Translations under genes and position numbers: made by a program
The notes under the pieces: generated by a model
What the model was told of the DNA's origin: nothing
The model's database searches: none
Seen by the model: the letters and a program-made list of their open reading frames with translations, nothing else
Part shown: positions 45,774 through 54,561 of the stretch, piece after piece
Layout of the letters: each line of letters begins with the position of its first letter
Position numbering within the stretch: position 1 is the stretch's first letter
Source of the DNA: JAUWKC01 sp035529895
GTDB taxonomy: Bacteria; Planctomycetota; Phycisphaerae; Sedimentisphaerales; Anaerobacaceae
Reading direction: 5' to 3'
Assembly: GCA_035529895.1 (NCBI GenBank)
Contig: DATKVV010000083.1
Location: forward strand, 62,001 to 126,000
Length of the DNA: 64,000 nt

Positions 45774-46295
45774 TCAATCCTCCCTGCCTGGCCTGTTCTC
45801 CTCACCTGCCAGCAACATTCGCAGCCGGGCCAGGGCCTTGGCAGACACCGAACGCAGGTAATGAGGCTTCTTACCCAGGCGTTGGGAAATTTCTTCGTAC
45901 GATTCCTGCTCAATATAGTGCATAACCACTACGTCACGGGCCAGGCGACTCAATTGCGACGTCGCATCGAGGAGCTGTTCCAGCTCTTCCCTTCGGATTA
46001 TTTTCCCCAGCGGCGAAGAGCTGCTACCCACCGGCAGACAATCCTCATCCAGGGATTGACAGTTTACCTTCTGCCTCCTGCGCCACTCGAACGCCAGATT
46101 TATCGCCGCTCGGTGGGCGTATGCAAAGGGATCCCTGGCATTATCAAGGCCGTTCGAGCTGCTCAGCCGTATGAATAGCTCCTGCAGCAGGTCGCCCACC
46201 GCATCCTCGGACAATGTCAGCCTCGCCAAAAGCTCGTGCAGACGCGGCCCCGACATTTCCAGCAGTTCCAGAACCTTCTTTTGCCGATTGTGCAC
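45774..46295 (-). CDS. Sigma module 5 ECF-like sigma factor (divergent)
   Basis: 173 residues. Region 2 is shorter and unlike the others ('LSEDAVGDLLQELFIRLSSS', 'DPFAYAHRAAINLAFEWRRR'). Region 4 has 'LSRLARDVVVMHYIEQESYE' and 'LGKKPHYLRSVSAKALARLR'. The product is a recognisable sigma-70 family protein but a different subgroup. Its upstream region also lacks the 39-bp element; TATAAT with a weak -35 is seen near 46352-46376 on the minus strand. Confidence 0.85.
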   Translation of the reverse strand: MHNRQKKVLELLEMSGPRLHELLARLTLSEDAVGDLLQELFIRLSSSNGLDNARDPFAYAHRAAINLAFEWRRRQKVNCQSLDEDCLPVGSSSSPLGKIIRREELEQLLDATSQLSRLARDVVVMHYIEQESYEEISQRLGKKPHYLRSVSAKALARLRMLLAGEENRPGRED

Positions 46296-46409
46296 AATCG
46301 TCCCTCGATACTCGACTCGTCAGGCCGCTTGCCCCGGCCCTTCACCATTATAGATGAAACTAAAGCCTCCCGCGCACCCCATATTGCTGAAAAAAACTTC
46401 CACCCGCGC

Positions 46410-46441
46410 AAAAAAAAACCGGGCCAAAAAAGCCCGGCCTT
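46410..46441 (-). terminator. Terminator of sigma module 6
   Basis: CCGGGC/GCCCGG stem with eight T on the minus strand, but about 150 bp after the module 6 stop. Confidence 0.72.
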
Positions 46442-46467
46442 GATATTTAGAGCATCTAACAAAAAGA

Positions 46468-46512
46468 GTGTCATTGCGAGCCTGCCGCAGGCGGGCGCGG
46501 CAATCTCAGGCC
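46468..46512. repeat. REP-like palindrome, copy 1
   Basis: TGTCATTGCGAG... GCGGCAATCTC with ATTGC/GCAAT arms and an inner GCCTG/CAGGC hairpin. The same unit occurs at 57332. It lies in the 3' region of module 6. Confidence 0.7.
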
Positions 46513-46584
46513 ATCGACAAGGCCAACGCTCATTTTGTTATAGGTTCTTGGTTCCTGGGACATATTCTTATTTGTGTGTTTTTA

Positions 46585-49500
46585 TTATCTTTTTCTTCTG
46601 TAGGGCGGTTTTTGTCTGTTTGTGAGATTTCCGCGAGAGTCGGGCTGGGGTTTTCCAACGTTCGTGTCCCTGGGGCCAAGGATTTTTTCGATTTCTGAGG
46701 CGAGCAGGCTCAGGTTCCCTCTGGTGGAGAGGATTTTGCCATCGGGCCCGATGAGGAAATAAAACGGAGCCCGATTATTGACCCCGTATTCAGCGCCGAT
46801 TTTCGAATTCAGGCCCACACACACCTGCGGCCATGTAAGCTTATGCTTCTCGATGTAATCTCGAGCTCTAAGCTCGGCGTCATCCTGGCTGATGCTTATC
46901 ATCTCGAAATCCCTGTATCGACTCATATCTTCATAAAAGCGCTTTAGAGAAGGAGTTGAGGCGAGACAAGGCCTGCACCACGTGGCCCAGAAATAAAGAA
47001 GAACCACCTTGTCGTTAAAATCGGCAAGCTCCATTGTCCTGCCGCTCATGGTAGTAAACTTAAAATCGGGAGCCTTATCTCCGACGTTCGGTCTTTTCTG
47101 GACTTCCCAGTCTTTACTTACCCTGATGGAAGCAATTCTGTTCTGCAGTCTGTCGAGGGCACCGGGGCTGATATCGCAGTTGCTGGTTATTTGCAAACGA
47201 CCCAAAGACTCGATCTTTTCGAGACGCTTCATACCTGTATCAGTAATGTCACCGTCTGAAATAATCAGGCTGCCAAGTCTTTTCATATTGGATAGATACG
47301 AAAGTGCCTCGTCGGTCATATTCGGGCCACCGATAACAAGTATCTCCATATTAATCAGACCGGCAAGGCTGGCGACACCCGCGTCGCTAAATTCATGTGA
47401 ATTAAGCTGAAGATTCTTCAGGTTTTTGAGATTTGCCAGGGATTCCAGGTCTCTGTCCGTAAACGCCCTCTTCTCGCTTACATAAATAGTCAGTCTCTCG
47501 AGTTCGGTCAGACCCGAGATATCGAGCGCACCTTCCCCACGTTTGATATCATAGATATCAAGCTCTCCCAGGTTTGAAAGAGTGTTTAGCCGGGACAAAT
47601 CCGAAACGGTAACATTTGTGTCGGCAAAACTCAAACGAAGTTTCTTTAATCCCTTTATCTTTGCAAGCTCCGACAAAGCCTCATAACCGAGATTCGTACA
47701 CCCGGACAGACTCAGATTCAGTTCTGTCAATTGTGTCAGCTTTGCTATTTGACGTATTCCTTCCTCAGTAAGCCCCGGGCAGACATTCAGATTCAGTTCT
47801 GTTAAATTTTGCAGCTTCGCTATTTGACGAATTCCTTCATCGGTGATACCTTCACCGTCGATTTCGAGTTCTTCAAGGCTGGTAAGTTTTACCAGATGTC
47901 TGAGTCCGGTGTCAGTGATATCGCCGCCTACATGTAGTTCCTTAAGTTTTGCCAACTGCCCGATATCAGCCAGTCCTTTGTCTGTTATCCCGCGGCTCGG
48001 CAAGTCGAGACGCTCTAAAGTTGTGACTTGCTTTAGATGTCCCAAAGCCTCGTCGGAAACCCGGCAACGGTTTACCCTCAGTTCTTTCAGGGCCGGCAGC
48101 CGTTCAAGATGCGCTATGCCTTTGTCGGTGATATTGCGATTGCCGGTCAAATTGATCATCTCCAGCGTTGGAATATGCGATAAGTGTGCCAGTCCAGCAT
48201 CAGTAACATTGGCAAGTTTCCCTAAATAAAGATTTCTTAATGATGGCGCATCCCGCAGGTAGCTCAGGCCGGTATCGGTAAAATCTCCATCAAGCTCCAG
48301 ATCTTTTAGCCGGGGTAATCTGGCTATGTACACAAGACCCTTATCGCTGAGTCGATCACCTCCAAGCGCCAGTTCCTCCAGCAACGGCAGTTCTACGAGA
48401 TGACGAAGACCGGCATCGGTCACCCCCTTTCCCCTACAAGACAATGCCTTCAAAGATTTTAGTTTCGCCAATTGTACCATGTCGGTGTCATCGATTCTCT
48501 CCGGGAGCATCAGGCGTTCCAGGGAGTATAGGTCATGGATCGCCCTTAATCCCTTGCCCGTAACCTCGGTAAACATGAGTTCAAGTGCTTTGAGCCCTGT
48601 CAAAGCACCCATGTGCTCCATGCATTTATCATCCGGCTTGGGACCGCCGCTGTACGAGCCGTAGATACCCAGCCGGTAGAGATCATGAGGCTTCAGTGAG
48701 CTTAGCGGCGATAAATCCTGCCATGCGGTCGCGGAAATTACCTGAAGCCACACCTGCTTGCCGGGCGGGATTTGGACGCTGCCTGTGGCCTCGGCAAGGT
48801 AGTCCCATTCTAAATGGCCTGCCTTCCCAACGAGGTCGCTGTCCATCACCATCAGCCTGCCCAGCGACCGATCATTGGGAAAATGTAAAAGACGCGGTTC
48901 GCTCGATGCATCTTGTATAGCTGCTGTGACATCATTCTTATCAGCTACTGTTTCGATGACATTCAAGAAGCTTTTCTGGCCTTCATCTTGTTTAGTTGCT
49001 GCGACATCATTCTGCGCACTGACTGTTTCAATGACCTCCAGGATTCTTTTCTCCCAGTCATCTACTCCGCCCGGTCCTTGTATGTCGTTAGAAAAACCGG
49101 CTCCAGTCCAAACGTGCCATGGGCTGTCTATGCGCCAGACAATTCCTTGCGAACCCACTTTAATCGGCTGATGTGCGGTATCATCAAGAACTGTTATCAC
49201 TCGGCTAAGAGTCTCACCGTGGAGTACTTTCATAATTTCAACTTTTAAGCGATATCCATCGTACGGCGTACCCACAGACGTACTTTCCAAGACTCTGCCG
49301 CGTGCTATGACCGACGCCTGAGCTACTCGTTCTTCCACGGATGTCCAGCCTTTTTCCATATTGCTTAAGCCATTCTCAGAAGACGTATTTATTACACTGT
49401 GGTCCGTCATATGAAAGGTTATAACTATCGCTGATATTATTACCACGGCCGCGACGGCAAGTTTTGTTATCCTGGTTTTGGTGGTTATTCGCCATGTCTT

Positions 49501-49641
49501 CGGCTGATAGTCAGCCAGCTGTATATTCTTTGATTTGGCAAGTGTGTTCAGAATGTCATCTTGCACGGCGTTGTCCGTTTTTGTGTTTGTCCTGATATTA
49601 ACAGCCTTTATTAACTTTTCTATCTTATTTGAATGTCTCAT
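46585..49641 (-). CDS. Sigma module 6 membrane partner: LRR array plus TlpA-like thioredoxin domain
   Basis: 1018 residues. Cytosolic 'IKAVNIRTNTKTDNAVQDDI' and 'TKTRITKLAVAAVVIISAIV' (membrane helix near 52-70) match the array pattern. Outside: an unassigned N-terminal part with a 21-residue near-duplicate ('VIETVSAQNDVAATKQD', 'VIETVADKNDVTAAIQD', near 195-240), then about 20 leucine-rich repeats ('ITDEGIRQIAKLQNLTELNL' type, about 330-850). A TlpA-like domain follows, with 'YFWATWCRPCLASTPS' (CxxC, near 900). The last residues are polar. Overlaps the sigma gene by 4 bp. Confidence 0.85.
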   Translation of the reverse strand: MRHSNKIEKLIKAVNIRTNTKTDNAVQDDILNTLAKSKNIQLADYQPKTWRITTKTRITKLAVAAVVIISAIVITFHMTDHSVINTSSENGLSNMEKGWTSVEERVAQASVIARGRVLESTSVGTPYDGYRLKVEIMKVLHGETLSRVITVLDDTAHQPIKVGSQGIVWRIDSPWHVWTGAGFSNDIQGPGGVDDWEKRILEVIETVSAQNDVAATKQDEGQKSFLNVIETVADKNDVTAAIQDASSEPRLLHFPNDRSLGRLMVMDSDLVGKAGHLEWDYLAEATGSVQIPPGKQVWLQVISATAWQDLSPLSSLKPHDLYRLGIYGSYSGGPKPDDKCMEHMGALTGLKALELMFTEVTGKGLRAIHDLYSLERLMLPERIDDTDMVQLAKLKSLKALSCRGKGVTDAGLRHLVELPLLEELALGGDRLSDKGLVYIARLPRLKDLELDGDFTDTGLSYLRDAPSLRNLYLGKLANVTDAGLAHLSHIPTLEMINLTGNRNITDKGIAHLERLPALKELRVNRCRVSDEALGHLKQVTTLERLDLPSRGITDKGLADIGQLAKLKELHVGGDITDTGLRHLVKLTSLEELEIDGEGITDEGIRQIAKLQNLTELNLNVCPGLTEEGIRQIAKLTQLTELNLSLSGCTNLGYEALSELAKIKGLKKLRLSFADTNVTVSDLSRLNTLSNLGELDIYDIKRGEGALDISGLTELERLTIYVSEKRAFTDRDLESLANLKNLKNLQLNSHEFSDAGVASLAGLINMEILVIGGPNMTDEALSYLSNMKRLGSLIISDGDITDTGMKRLEKIESLGRLQITSNCDISPGALDRLQNRIASIRVSKDWEVQKRPNVGDKAPDFKFTTMSGRTMELADFNDKVVLLYFWATWCRPCLASTPSLKRFYEDMSRYRDFEMISISQDDAELRARDYIEKHKLTWPQVCVGLNSKIGAEYGVNNRAPFYFLIGPDGKILSTRGNLSLLASEIEKILGPRDTNVGKPQPDSRGNLTNRQKPPYRRKR

Positions 49642-50189
49642 ATTTCGGTTTCCTCAGTCAAAAATAACCGTAATTTGTCCAGTCCATAACGGTATCGGCT
49701 CTGGACCGTATTGATTGAAACGCCCTGCGATTCGGCGATTGCCCGGAACTTCATCCCGCCCTGCACGTGCAGGATCACTACCTCGCGCTGCTCGTATGGA
49801 ACCTCCGCCAGGGCATCGTTCACTCGCCTCAGTTGCTCGTTGAAAACAATCCACTGCTCTGGCCTCTTTGCCCTCGCTAGTGCTTGCCCGGCTTCACGCA
49901 GGTCCGCAGTTCCCTGCCACCGTGTTGCTTTGTTCAGGTTGCGCACGCGATTGGCAACGCACGTGGCCAGATAGCTTTTCAGGTTCCCGTCGAGCCTGAG
50001 CTTCTGCGCCGATTCTGCCAGAAAAACGAACGTGTCATGCACAATATCCTCGGCTGCAGCCGCGTCGTTCAAAAGGCCCGATGCAATCTTGAGCAGATTA
50101 TCTTTGTACTTTTGATAGATACGGCACAGTGCCTCGCTGCTGCCGCGCCTGAACTTCCAGATAAGCAGCTTATCTTCAATATCAGTCAT
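49638..50189 (-). CDS. Sigma module 6 ECF sigma factor
   Basis: 183 residues: 'FRRGSSEALCRIYQKYKDNL', 'AAEDIVHDTFVFLAESA', 'VPYEQREVVILHVQGGMKFR' and 'GVSINTVQSRYRYGLDKLR'. Same subgroup as modules 2 and 3. First gene of the array when read 5' to 3'. Confidence 0.93.
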   Translation of the reverse strand: MTDIEDKLLIWKFRRGSSEALCRIYQKYKDNLLKIASGLLNDAAAAEDIVHDTFVFLAESAQKLRLDGNLKSYLATCVANRVRNLNKATRWQGTADLREAGQALARAKRPEQWIVFNEQLRRVNDALAEVPYEQREVVILHVQGGMKFRAIAESQGVSINTVQSRYRYGLDKLRLFLTEETEI

Positions 50190-50212
50190 AACTCATTTCT
50201 AAACGGGCGTCC

Positions 50213-50251
50213 GTCACTTATAATACAACCGCCCTGCCCGTTTTAGTCTAA
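50213..50251 (-). promoter_or_regulatory. 39-bp upstream element of module 6
   Basis: TTAGACTAAAACGGG, variable bases, then TTATAAGTGAC on the minus strand, 24 bp before the sigma start. The best-matching copy of the consensus. Confidence 0.75.
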
Positions 50252-50342
50252 CTAAAACCAGATTTTCCGCTAAGTTTCGGATTAAATCGATGACAGTTTA
50301 TGGCCACATAGCCGCACGAATATCATAAGGCCCCTAAAAAAA

Positions 50343-50511
50343 CCAGCGGCCATTGCCCCCCTTTCCGGTCGATGACCTGAACGGCTTCGTAAGACGCGTC
50401 CCCATTCAATTTGCCGAACCACTGCCTTTCAAACCCGGCGAACAGGCCGACGGCGAAGCCGACGCACAGCAACAGCCCGAATCAGCAAGGATTCAGCCGA
50501 CAAAAGCTTGA
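50343..50511 (+). pseudogene. Decayed 3' end of a PilZ-domain gene
   Basis: The reading frame 'FVRRVPIQFAEPLPFKPGEQ' matches the end of the PilZ gene at 54028, including the tail. The frame is broken by an extra C in a C-run at 50399-50403, and the conserved PilZ core is missing. Downstream sequence to about 50640 also matches the intergenic region after the intact gene, up to where the cobalamin adenosyltransferase begins, so the duplication is larger than the gene piece. Confidence 0.85.
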
Positions 50512-50640
50512 CGTTAAGAGGCAAAAGCCTTAAAGCCCCCCTAATCCTGCGCGTAGCAATTTCACTTCCCAGCTCCTGATTGGCCGCCTTCTGATGCTCT
50601 AAGTTTTCGGTTTCAGCTTTCAGGCTTTCGGCTCTAATAG
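50512..50640. repeat. Duplicated intergenic segment (matches 54419-54560)
   Basis: Continues the PilZ remnant. AGGCAAAAGCCTTAAAG near 50519 and TGGCCGCCTTCTGAT near 50580 recur in the same order after the intact PilZ gene, ending at GGCTCTAATA in both. Gene content before and after the two copies differs. Confidence 0.82.
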
Positions 50641-51152
50641 GGACCGCAAAAAAGGCGGACCATGACAAACGTGTTTTTTTGCACTTTTTTCTTACAAAGG
50701 CGGCAACAAAGCTACGTTGGAAAAGAATGTTCTTGATAATTCAAGGTGATTCTTGTAGAATTAATGATGTCGAACCCATAAGCTTAAGGTTTTTGAACGT
50801 CTGAATGGGAAATGTCAGGTCAAAGGATATTATCCTTTCTGCCTGAAAGGTTCCCGGCGTGTACTGCGACAGACTCGTGAACTGCCGGCTTCGCATAAGC
50901 AGTCACTTTTTTTTGGAGGGCTGTGGTATGAGTCCTTTTTTCCCTGGCCATACTGAAGCGGGCTGCGCCGGTTGGTTTTTGCGGCTTTCGCGGCCGCCAA
51001 TGTGCAGTGAATGAGCCGGGGGTCTGCCACAATGAGGCCGGTGTCGCAACTGGAACGTGGAGGTTGATTGTTCCTGCCCATAGCCGGCAGTAGCGATGAT
51101 TTCATAAGCCACCCCCCTTGACCGGACATTGAGAGGTTAAGGATAGGATTGA
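50641..51152. other. Intergenic region upstream of the C10 peptidase gene
   Basis: 512 bp, AT-richer near 50690. A 17-nt palindrome AAAGGATATTATCCTTT lies at 50822-50838. No gene or known RNA was recognised; the peptidase promoter should lie here. Confidence 0.5.
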
Positions 51153-53645
51153 GTGCGCAATCAGTTGGAAGCAGGAATGATGAAACAGCGTGCTGAGCCA
51201 CACAGTTTGAAATCCGAGGCTGCATCGACAGTCTCAGTGATGCTTTTGGTTTTGTTTTTCTGCTCAGCCGATATATATGCAAAGCCCGCGGGCTTAGGTG
51301 AGGCCGGCAAGGCCGTGCAGGGGTGGTTGCGCCTTGACCCCACGCCGCTGGGAACTCCTCTGGGCCGGAAGATTAAATCGGCAGAGGTTTTCACTGACCA
51401 GACCGGTGAACCGAGCTACTACGTACTCTATCTGGAACCTTCCGGATTTGTTATAGTCCCGGCTGACGATGAGGTGGAGCCGGTTATTGCCTTTGCCTCT
51501 AAAGGCGTGTACGAGGTCTCGGATGAGAGTCATCTGAGCATATTGGTTCGTGGTGACGTGCCGAATCGAATCGCTGCGGCGCGAGGCCTTGAGACAAATG
51601 GAGGACATTCACTCTCCGACAAAGAACGAGAGACGCTTGAACGAGCCTCCAGAAAGGCTCGAAAGAAGTGGGCGCAGTTGCAGGCTCACGCGGGAACGCC
51701 GGACCGGTTCCAGGGTGACCAGGTAACGCCATTCGAGCTGAGCTCGGTATCCGACCCGCGTGTTGACCCCCTTGTTGACAGCCGGTGGGATCAAAGAACA
51801 GCATGCGGGAATGCATGCTATAACTACTACACACCGCCGTACGACCCGTGTGACTCGGACAACTATCCCTGCGGGTGCGTCGCAACCGCGATGGCACAGT
51901 TGATGCGTTACTGGCAGCATCCTGCCGGTGCTATTGGAGTAAATGGGTTCACCATTTGGGTTAACGGGTCGGAGCAAACGGCTTATACCCGCGGCGGCAA
52001 CGGCGCCGGCGGCCCTTATCAGTGGAGCTTGATGGACCTTACGCCGGACTGCGGCACGTCCGATACCCAGCGCCAGGCCATCGGAGCGCTCTGTTTTGAT
52101 GCGGGCATCACTGTTCACATGGGTTATTACAGCGACGGCTCCGGGGCCAACATGGGATACATCAATGATGCCCTGATCGGGACGTTTGACTATACCGGTG
52201 CCGTCTACGGCTATGATGGGTCCGGCATCAGCAGCACCCAGCGGGAGAAAATGATCAATCCGAATCTGGATGCCGGCTATCCCGTGATTCTTGGTATTAG
52301 CAGTCCCACGGTGCGAGGCCACGCCATCATAGCTGACGGCTACGGCTACAACGGCTCGACATTGTACCACCATCTCAACATGGGCTGGAGCGGCTCGGAT
52401 GACGCGTGGTACAACCTTCCCGATATCATTCACTGGGATACTGTGGTGACCAGCGTCTACAATATCTACACCTCCGGTTCGGGCGAGATAATCAGCGGGC
52501 GCATAACCGACGGCACAGGAGCACCCGTAAGTGACGTCCTGGTCACCGCCGAGACAGGCGGCGGTCAGGTATTCAGCGATACGACGAATACTCGCGGCAT
52601 CTATGCACTCACAAAAGTCCCTCCTGATACGTCTTTCACTGTAAGCCCTGAGAAGACCGGCTTCGTCTTCTCAGAAACAAATGTAACCACCGGAAGAAGC
52701 AGAAGCAGTCAAAGCAATTCGGGCAATCTCTGGGCGGTCGATTTTGTGGGCAGAAACGCCGACCTCAATAATGATTGCGCCGTGGATGCCTGTGACCTGG
52801 CAATACTTTGTGGCGACTGGCTCGAAACTCCTCAATATATGACAATAGGCACTGAGCCTGACGCCAATCATCTTGTTGTGCACTATCCGTTTGATGAGAC
52901 TTCCGGAAGCACCGCCTATGACTGCTCGGGCCGCGGAAACGACGGCCAGGTCAGACTGATATCCACCGGGGCACCGACCGATACTGCCTGGGACCCGGGC
53001 GGCTATGACGCCAACGGCTGCATCAACTTTAACGGCAACGTTAAGGTGGTGGTTCCGGCTGTCGCCTTTTCCGGAGTCAATTCCGCCGTCACTGTCAGCC
53101 TCTGGATAAACGGCAATGCCGCCGTTCAGCCTGACCAAAACTGGGGCATGCCTTTCCACGGCGGCAATCCCACCAATGACCGGCTTCTGCATACGCATAT
53201 CCCCACCAAGGATGGCGATGTCATGTTTGAAAGCGGCTCGTACAATAAACAGCGGCTGTTCTGGTATGATTCAGGGCCTGAGGACTGGGAAGGCCAGTGG
53301 AACCACTACGCCTTCACGCTCAACTCGGCTCAGCAGATTGCCAGGATCTACCACAACGGTCAAAAGGTAGCCGAGCGCACCGGAGCCTCGCTTGGAGTCG
53401 GCGGGATTCAGTCCTTCCACGTGGGCTGCGGCATCTTCGCCAGCGGCACCGTATATGAGTACTTCGGTAAGATAGATGACTTTCGCGTCTACGACTATGC
53501 CCTCACTATCGAAGAGGTTCTGTACGTAGCCAATGACGGGCACATTCTCGTATTCGATTCAACGGCGGACCTGTACGAAGATGACATAATCAATTCCCGG
53601 GATTTTGCTCTGTTTGCCTCGCAGTGGCTCCAGGCTTGTCCTTGA
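51153..53645 (+). CDS. Secreted C10-family (streptopain-like) peptidase with split dockerin and LamG domain
   Basis: 830 residues. Signal peptide (about 22-45), propeptide-like region, then the C10 cysteine peptidase domain: nucleophile in 'YPCGCVATAMAQLMRYWQH' near 243 and His in 'RGHAIIADGYGYNGS' near 390. Next come a carboxypeptidase-regulatory-like domain (445-520), a dockerin half 'DLNNDCAVDACDLAILCGDW' (near 535), a LamG domain (about 565-800) and a second dockerin half 'DLYEDDIINSRDFALFASQW' at the end. The start is GTG at 51153, with AAGGATAGG upstream; ATG at 51177 is possible. Confidence 0.88.
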   Translation: MRNQLEAGMMKQRAEPHSLKSEAASTVSVMLLVLFFCSADIYAKPAGLGEAGKAVQGWLRLDPTPLGTPLGRKIKSAEVFTDQTGEPSYYVLYLEPSGFVIVPADDEVEPVIAFASKGVYEVSDESHLSILVRGDVPNRIAAARGLETNGGHSLSDKERETLERASRKARKKWAQLQAHAGTPDRFQGDQVTPFELSSVSDPRVDPLVDSRWDQRTACGNACYNYYTPPYDPCDSDNYPCGCVATAMAQLMRYWQHPAGAIGVNGFTIWVNGSEQTAYTRGGNGAGGPYQWSLMDLTPDCGTSDTQRQAIGALCFDAGITVHMGYYSDGSGANMGYINDALIGTFDYTGAVYGYDGSGISSTQREKMINPNLDAGYPVILGISSPTVRGHAIIADGYGYNGSTLYHHLNMGWSGSDDAWYNLPDIIHWDTVVTSVYNIYTSGSGEIISGRITDGTGAPVSDVLVTAETGGGQVFSDTTNTRGIYALTKVPPDTSFTVSPEKTGFVFSETNVTTGRSRSSQSNSGNLWAVDFVGRNADLNNDCAVDACDLAILCGDWLETPQYMTIGTEPDANHLVVHYPFDETSGSTAYDCSGRGNDGQVRLISTGAPTDTAWDPGGYDANGCINFNGNVKVVVPAVAFSGVNSAVTVSLWINGNAAVQPDQNWGMPFHGGNPTNDRLLHTHIPTKDGDVMFESGSYNKQRLFWYDSGPEDWEGQWNHYAFTLNSAQQIARIYHNGQKVAERTGASLGVGGIQSFHVGCGIFASGTVYEYFGKIDDFRVYDYALTIEEVLYVANDGHILVFDSTADLYEDDIINSRDFALFASQWLQACP

Positions 53646-53648
53646 GGG

Positions 53649-54027
53649 CAAGCCCGTAAGATGTCCGAAAAGCTTAAATTATTCTGCGAAAGAGCGACGA
53701 CAAATGTCTACAGAAAAGGAGGTTCCTGCCTTATAACGAACGTCACTCACTTATGATGCAATCAGACCCGCCGCTTTAGTCCAAACAAAAGCAATTTTCT
53801 GCGAGACTTTATCTGGGCCGGTTTTGGTTATAGGAATATGCCTGGCGCAGAATCAAAAAAGTGAGAAAAAACTTGAGTGTTCCCGCCGGCGTCCTAAGAG
53901 GCCAAACAGCCAAAAACGGCCTTACCAGCTTTCATACCAGCGATTTTCTCGGCGCTCGTTCATAAAGTCGCCCCCACAATCTGACGATGTGCAACCTGTG
54001 AAAATCTAAGATTGTAGGGGTTTTGAA
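53649..54027. other. Intergenic region between C10 peptidase and PilZ genes
   Basis: 379 bp. It holds the orphan sigma-array element at 53746-53784. The rest resembles the region upstream of the PilZ remnant only loosely. No gene was recognised. Confidence 0.5.
53746..53784 (-). promoter_or_regulatory. Orphan copy of the 39-bp sigma-array element
   Basis: TTGGACTAAAGCGG, variable bases and TCATAAGTGAG on the minus strand, same length as the module elements. There is no sigma gene after it: transcription would run into the 3' end of the C10 peptidase gene on the other strand. Confidence 0.6.
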
Positions 54028-54417
54028 ATGCACGATAATACCGAGCGAAGAACGGAGCAAAGATTGCGTTATCATTGGCCCGTCTGGTTTGCCGAGGACT
54101 TTAACGGGGTCCTTACACAGGGCCAGATGGTTGATGTTTCAAGCCGGGGCGCCGCATTTACCTGCTACGCCGACACAAATTGTCCATGCCCCGGCGAGTA
54201 TATTACCACCCGTTTTAGCGTGCCGCGTTTCGGTCCGGATAACTCCTTCGACATGGCCGATTTCACCCGCAGCGGCCATATCTGCCGGGTCGAGGTTGTA
54301 AATTCGCTCGTGCGCCGAGTTGCTATCCAGTTCGCCGAACCACTGCCTTTCAAACCCGGCGAGCAACCCGACGGCCAAGCCGACGCACAGCAACGGCTTG
54401 AATTAGCGAGAGTTTAG
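54028..54417 (+). CDS. PilZ-domain protein, likely c-di-GMP binding
   Basis: 129 residues. 'RRTEQRLRYHWPVWF' near residue 7 contains the RxxxR c-di-GMP motif, and 'MVDVSSRGAAFTC' near 34 the D/NxSxxG motif of PilZ. 'FAEPLPFKPGEQ' forms the C-terminal part. It may read out c-di-GMP for motility or envelope control; the partner is unknown. A partial copy of its end lies 3.7 kb upstream, in the same orientation. Confidence 0.87.
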   Translation: MHDNTERRTEQRLRYHWPVWFAEDFNGVLTQGQMVDVSSRGAAFTCYADTNCPCPGEYITTRFSVPRFGPDNSFDMADFTRSGHICRVEVVNSLVRRVAIQFAEPLPFKPGEQPDGQADAQQRLELARV

Positions 54418-54561
54418 CCGACAAAAACGTGACGTTAATAGGCAAAAGCCTTAAAGTCCCACAAATACTGCGCGTATCAATTCCACTTGCCAGGTCCTGA
54501 CTGGCCGCCTTCTGATTTTGCAAGTTTTTGGTTTCAACTTTCGGGTTTTCGGCTCTAATAT

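Noticed and set aside
45774..46295. Module 5 sigma as a non-sigma DNA-binding protein
   Set aside because: Region 2 is weak, but region 4 and the operon layout fit the sigma array, so it is kept as a divergent sigma factor.
50822..50838. AAAGGATATTATCCTTT palindrome as an operator
   Set aside because: A single copy with no known match; could be chance. Noted in the intergenic entry only.
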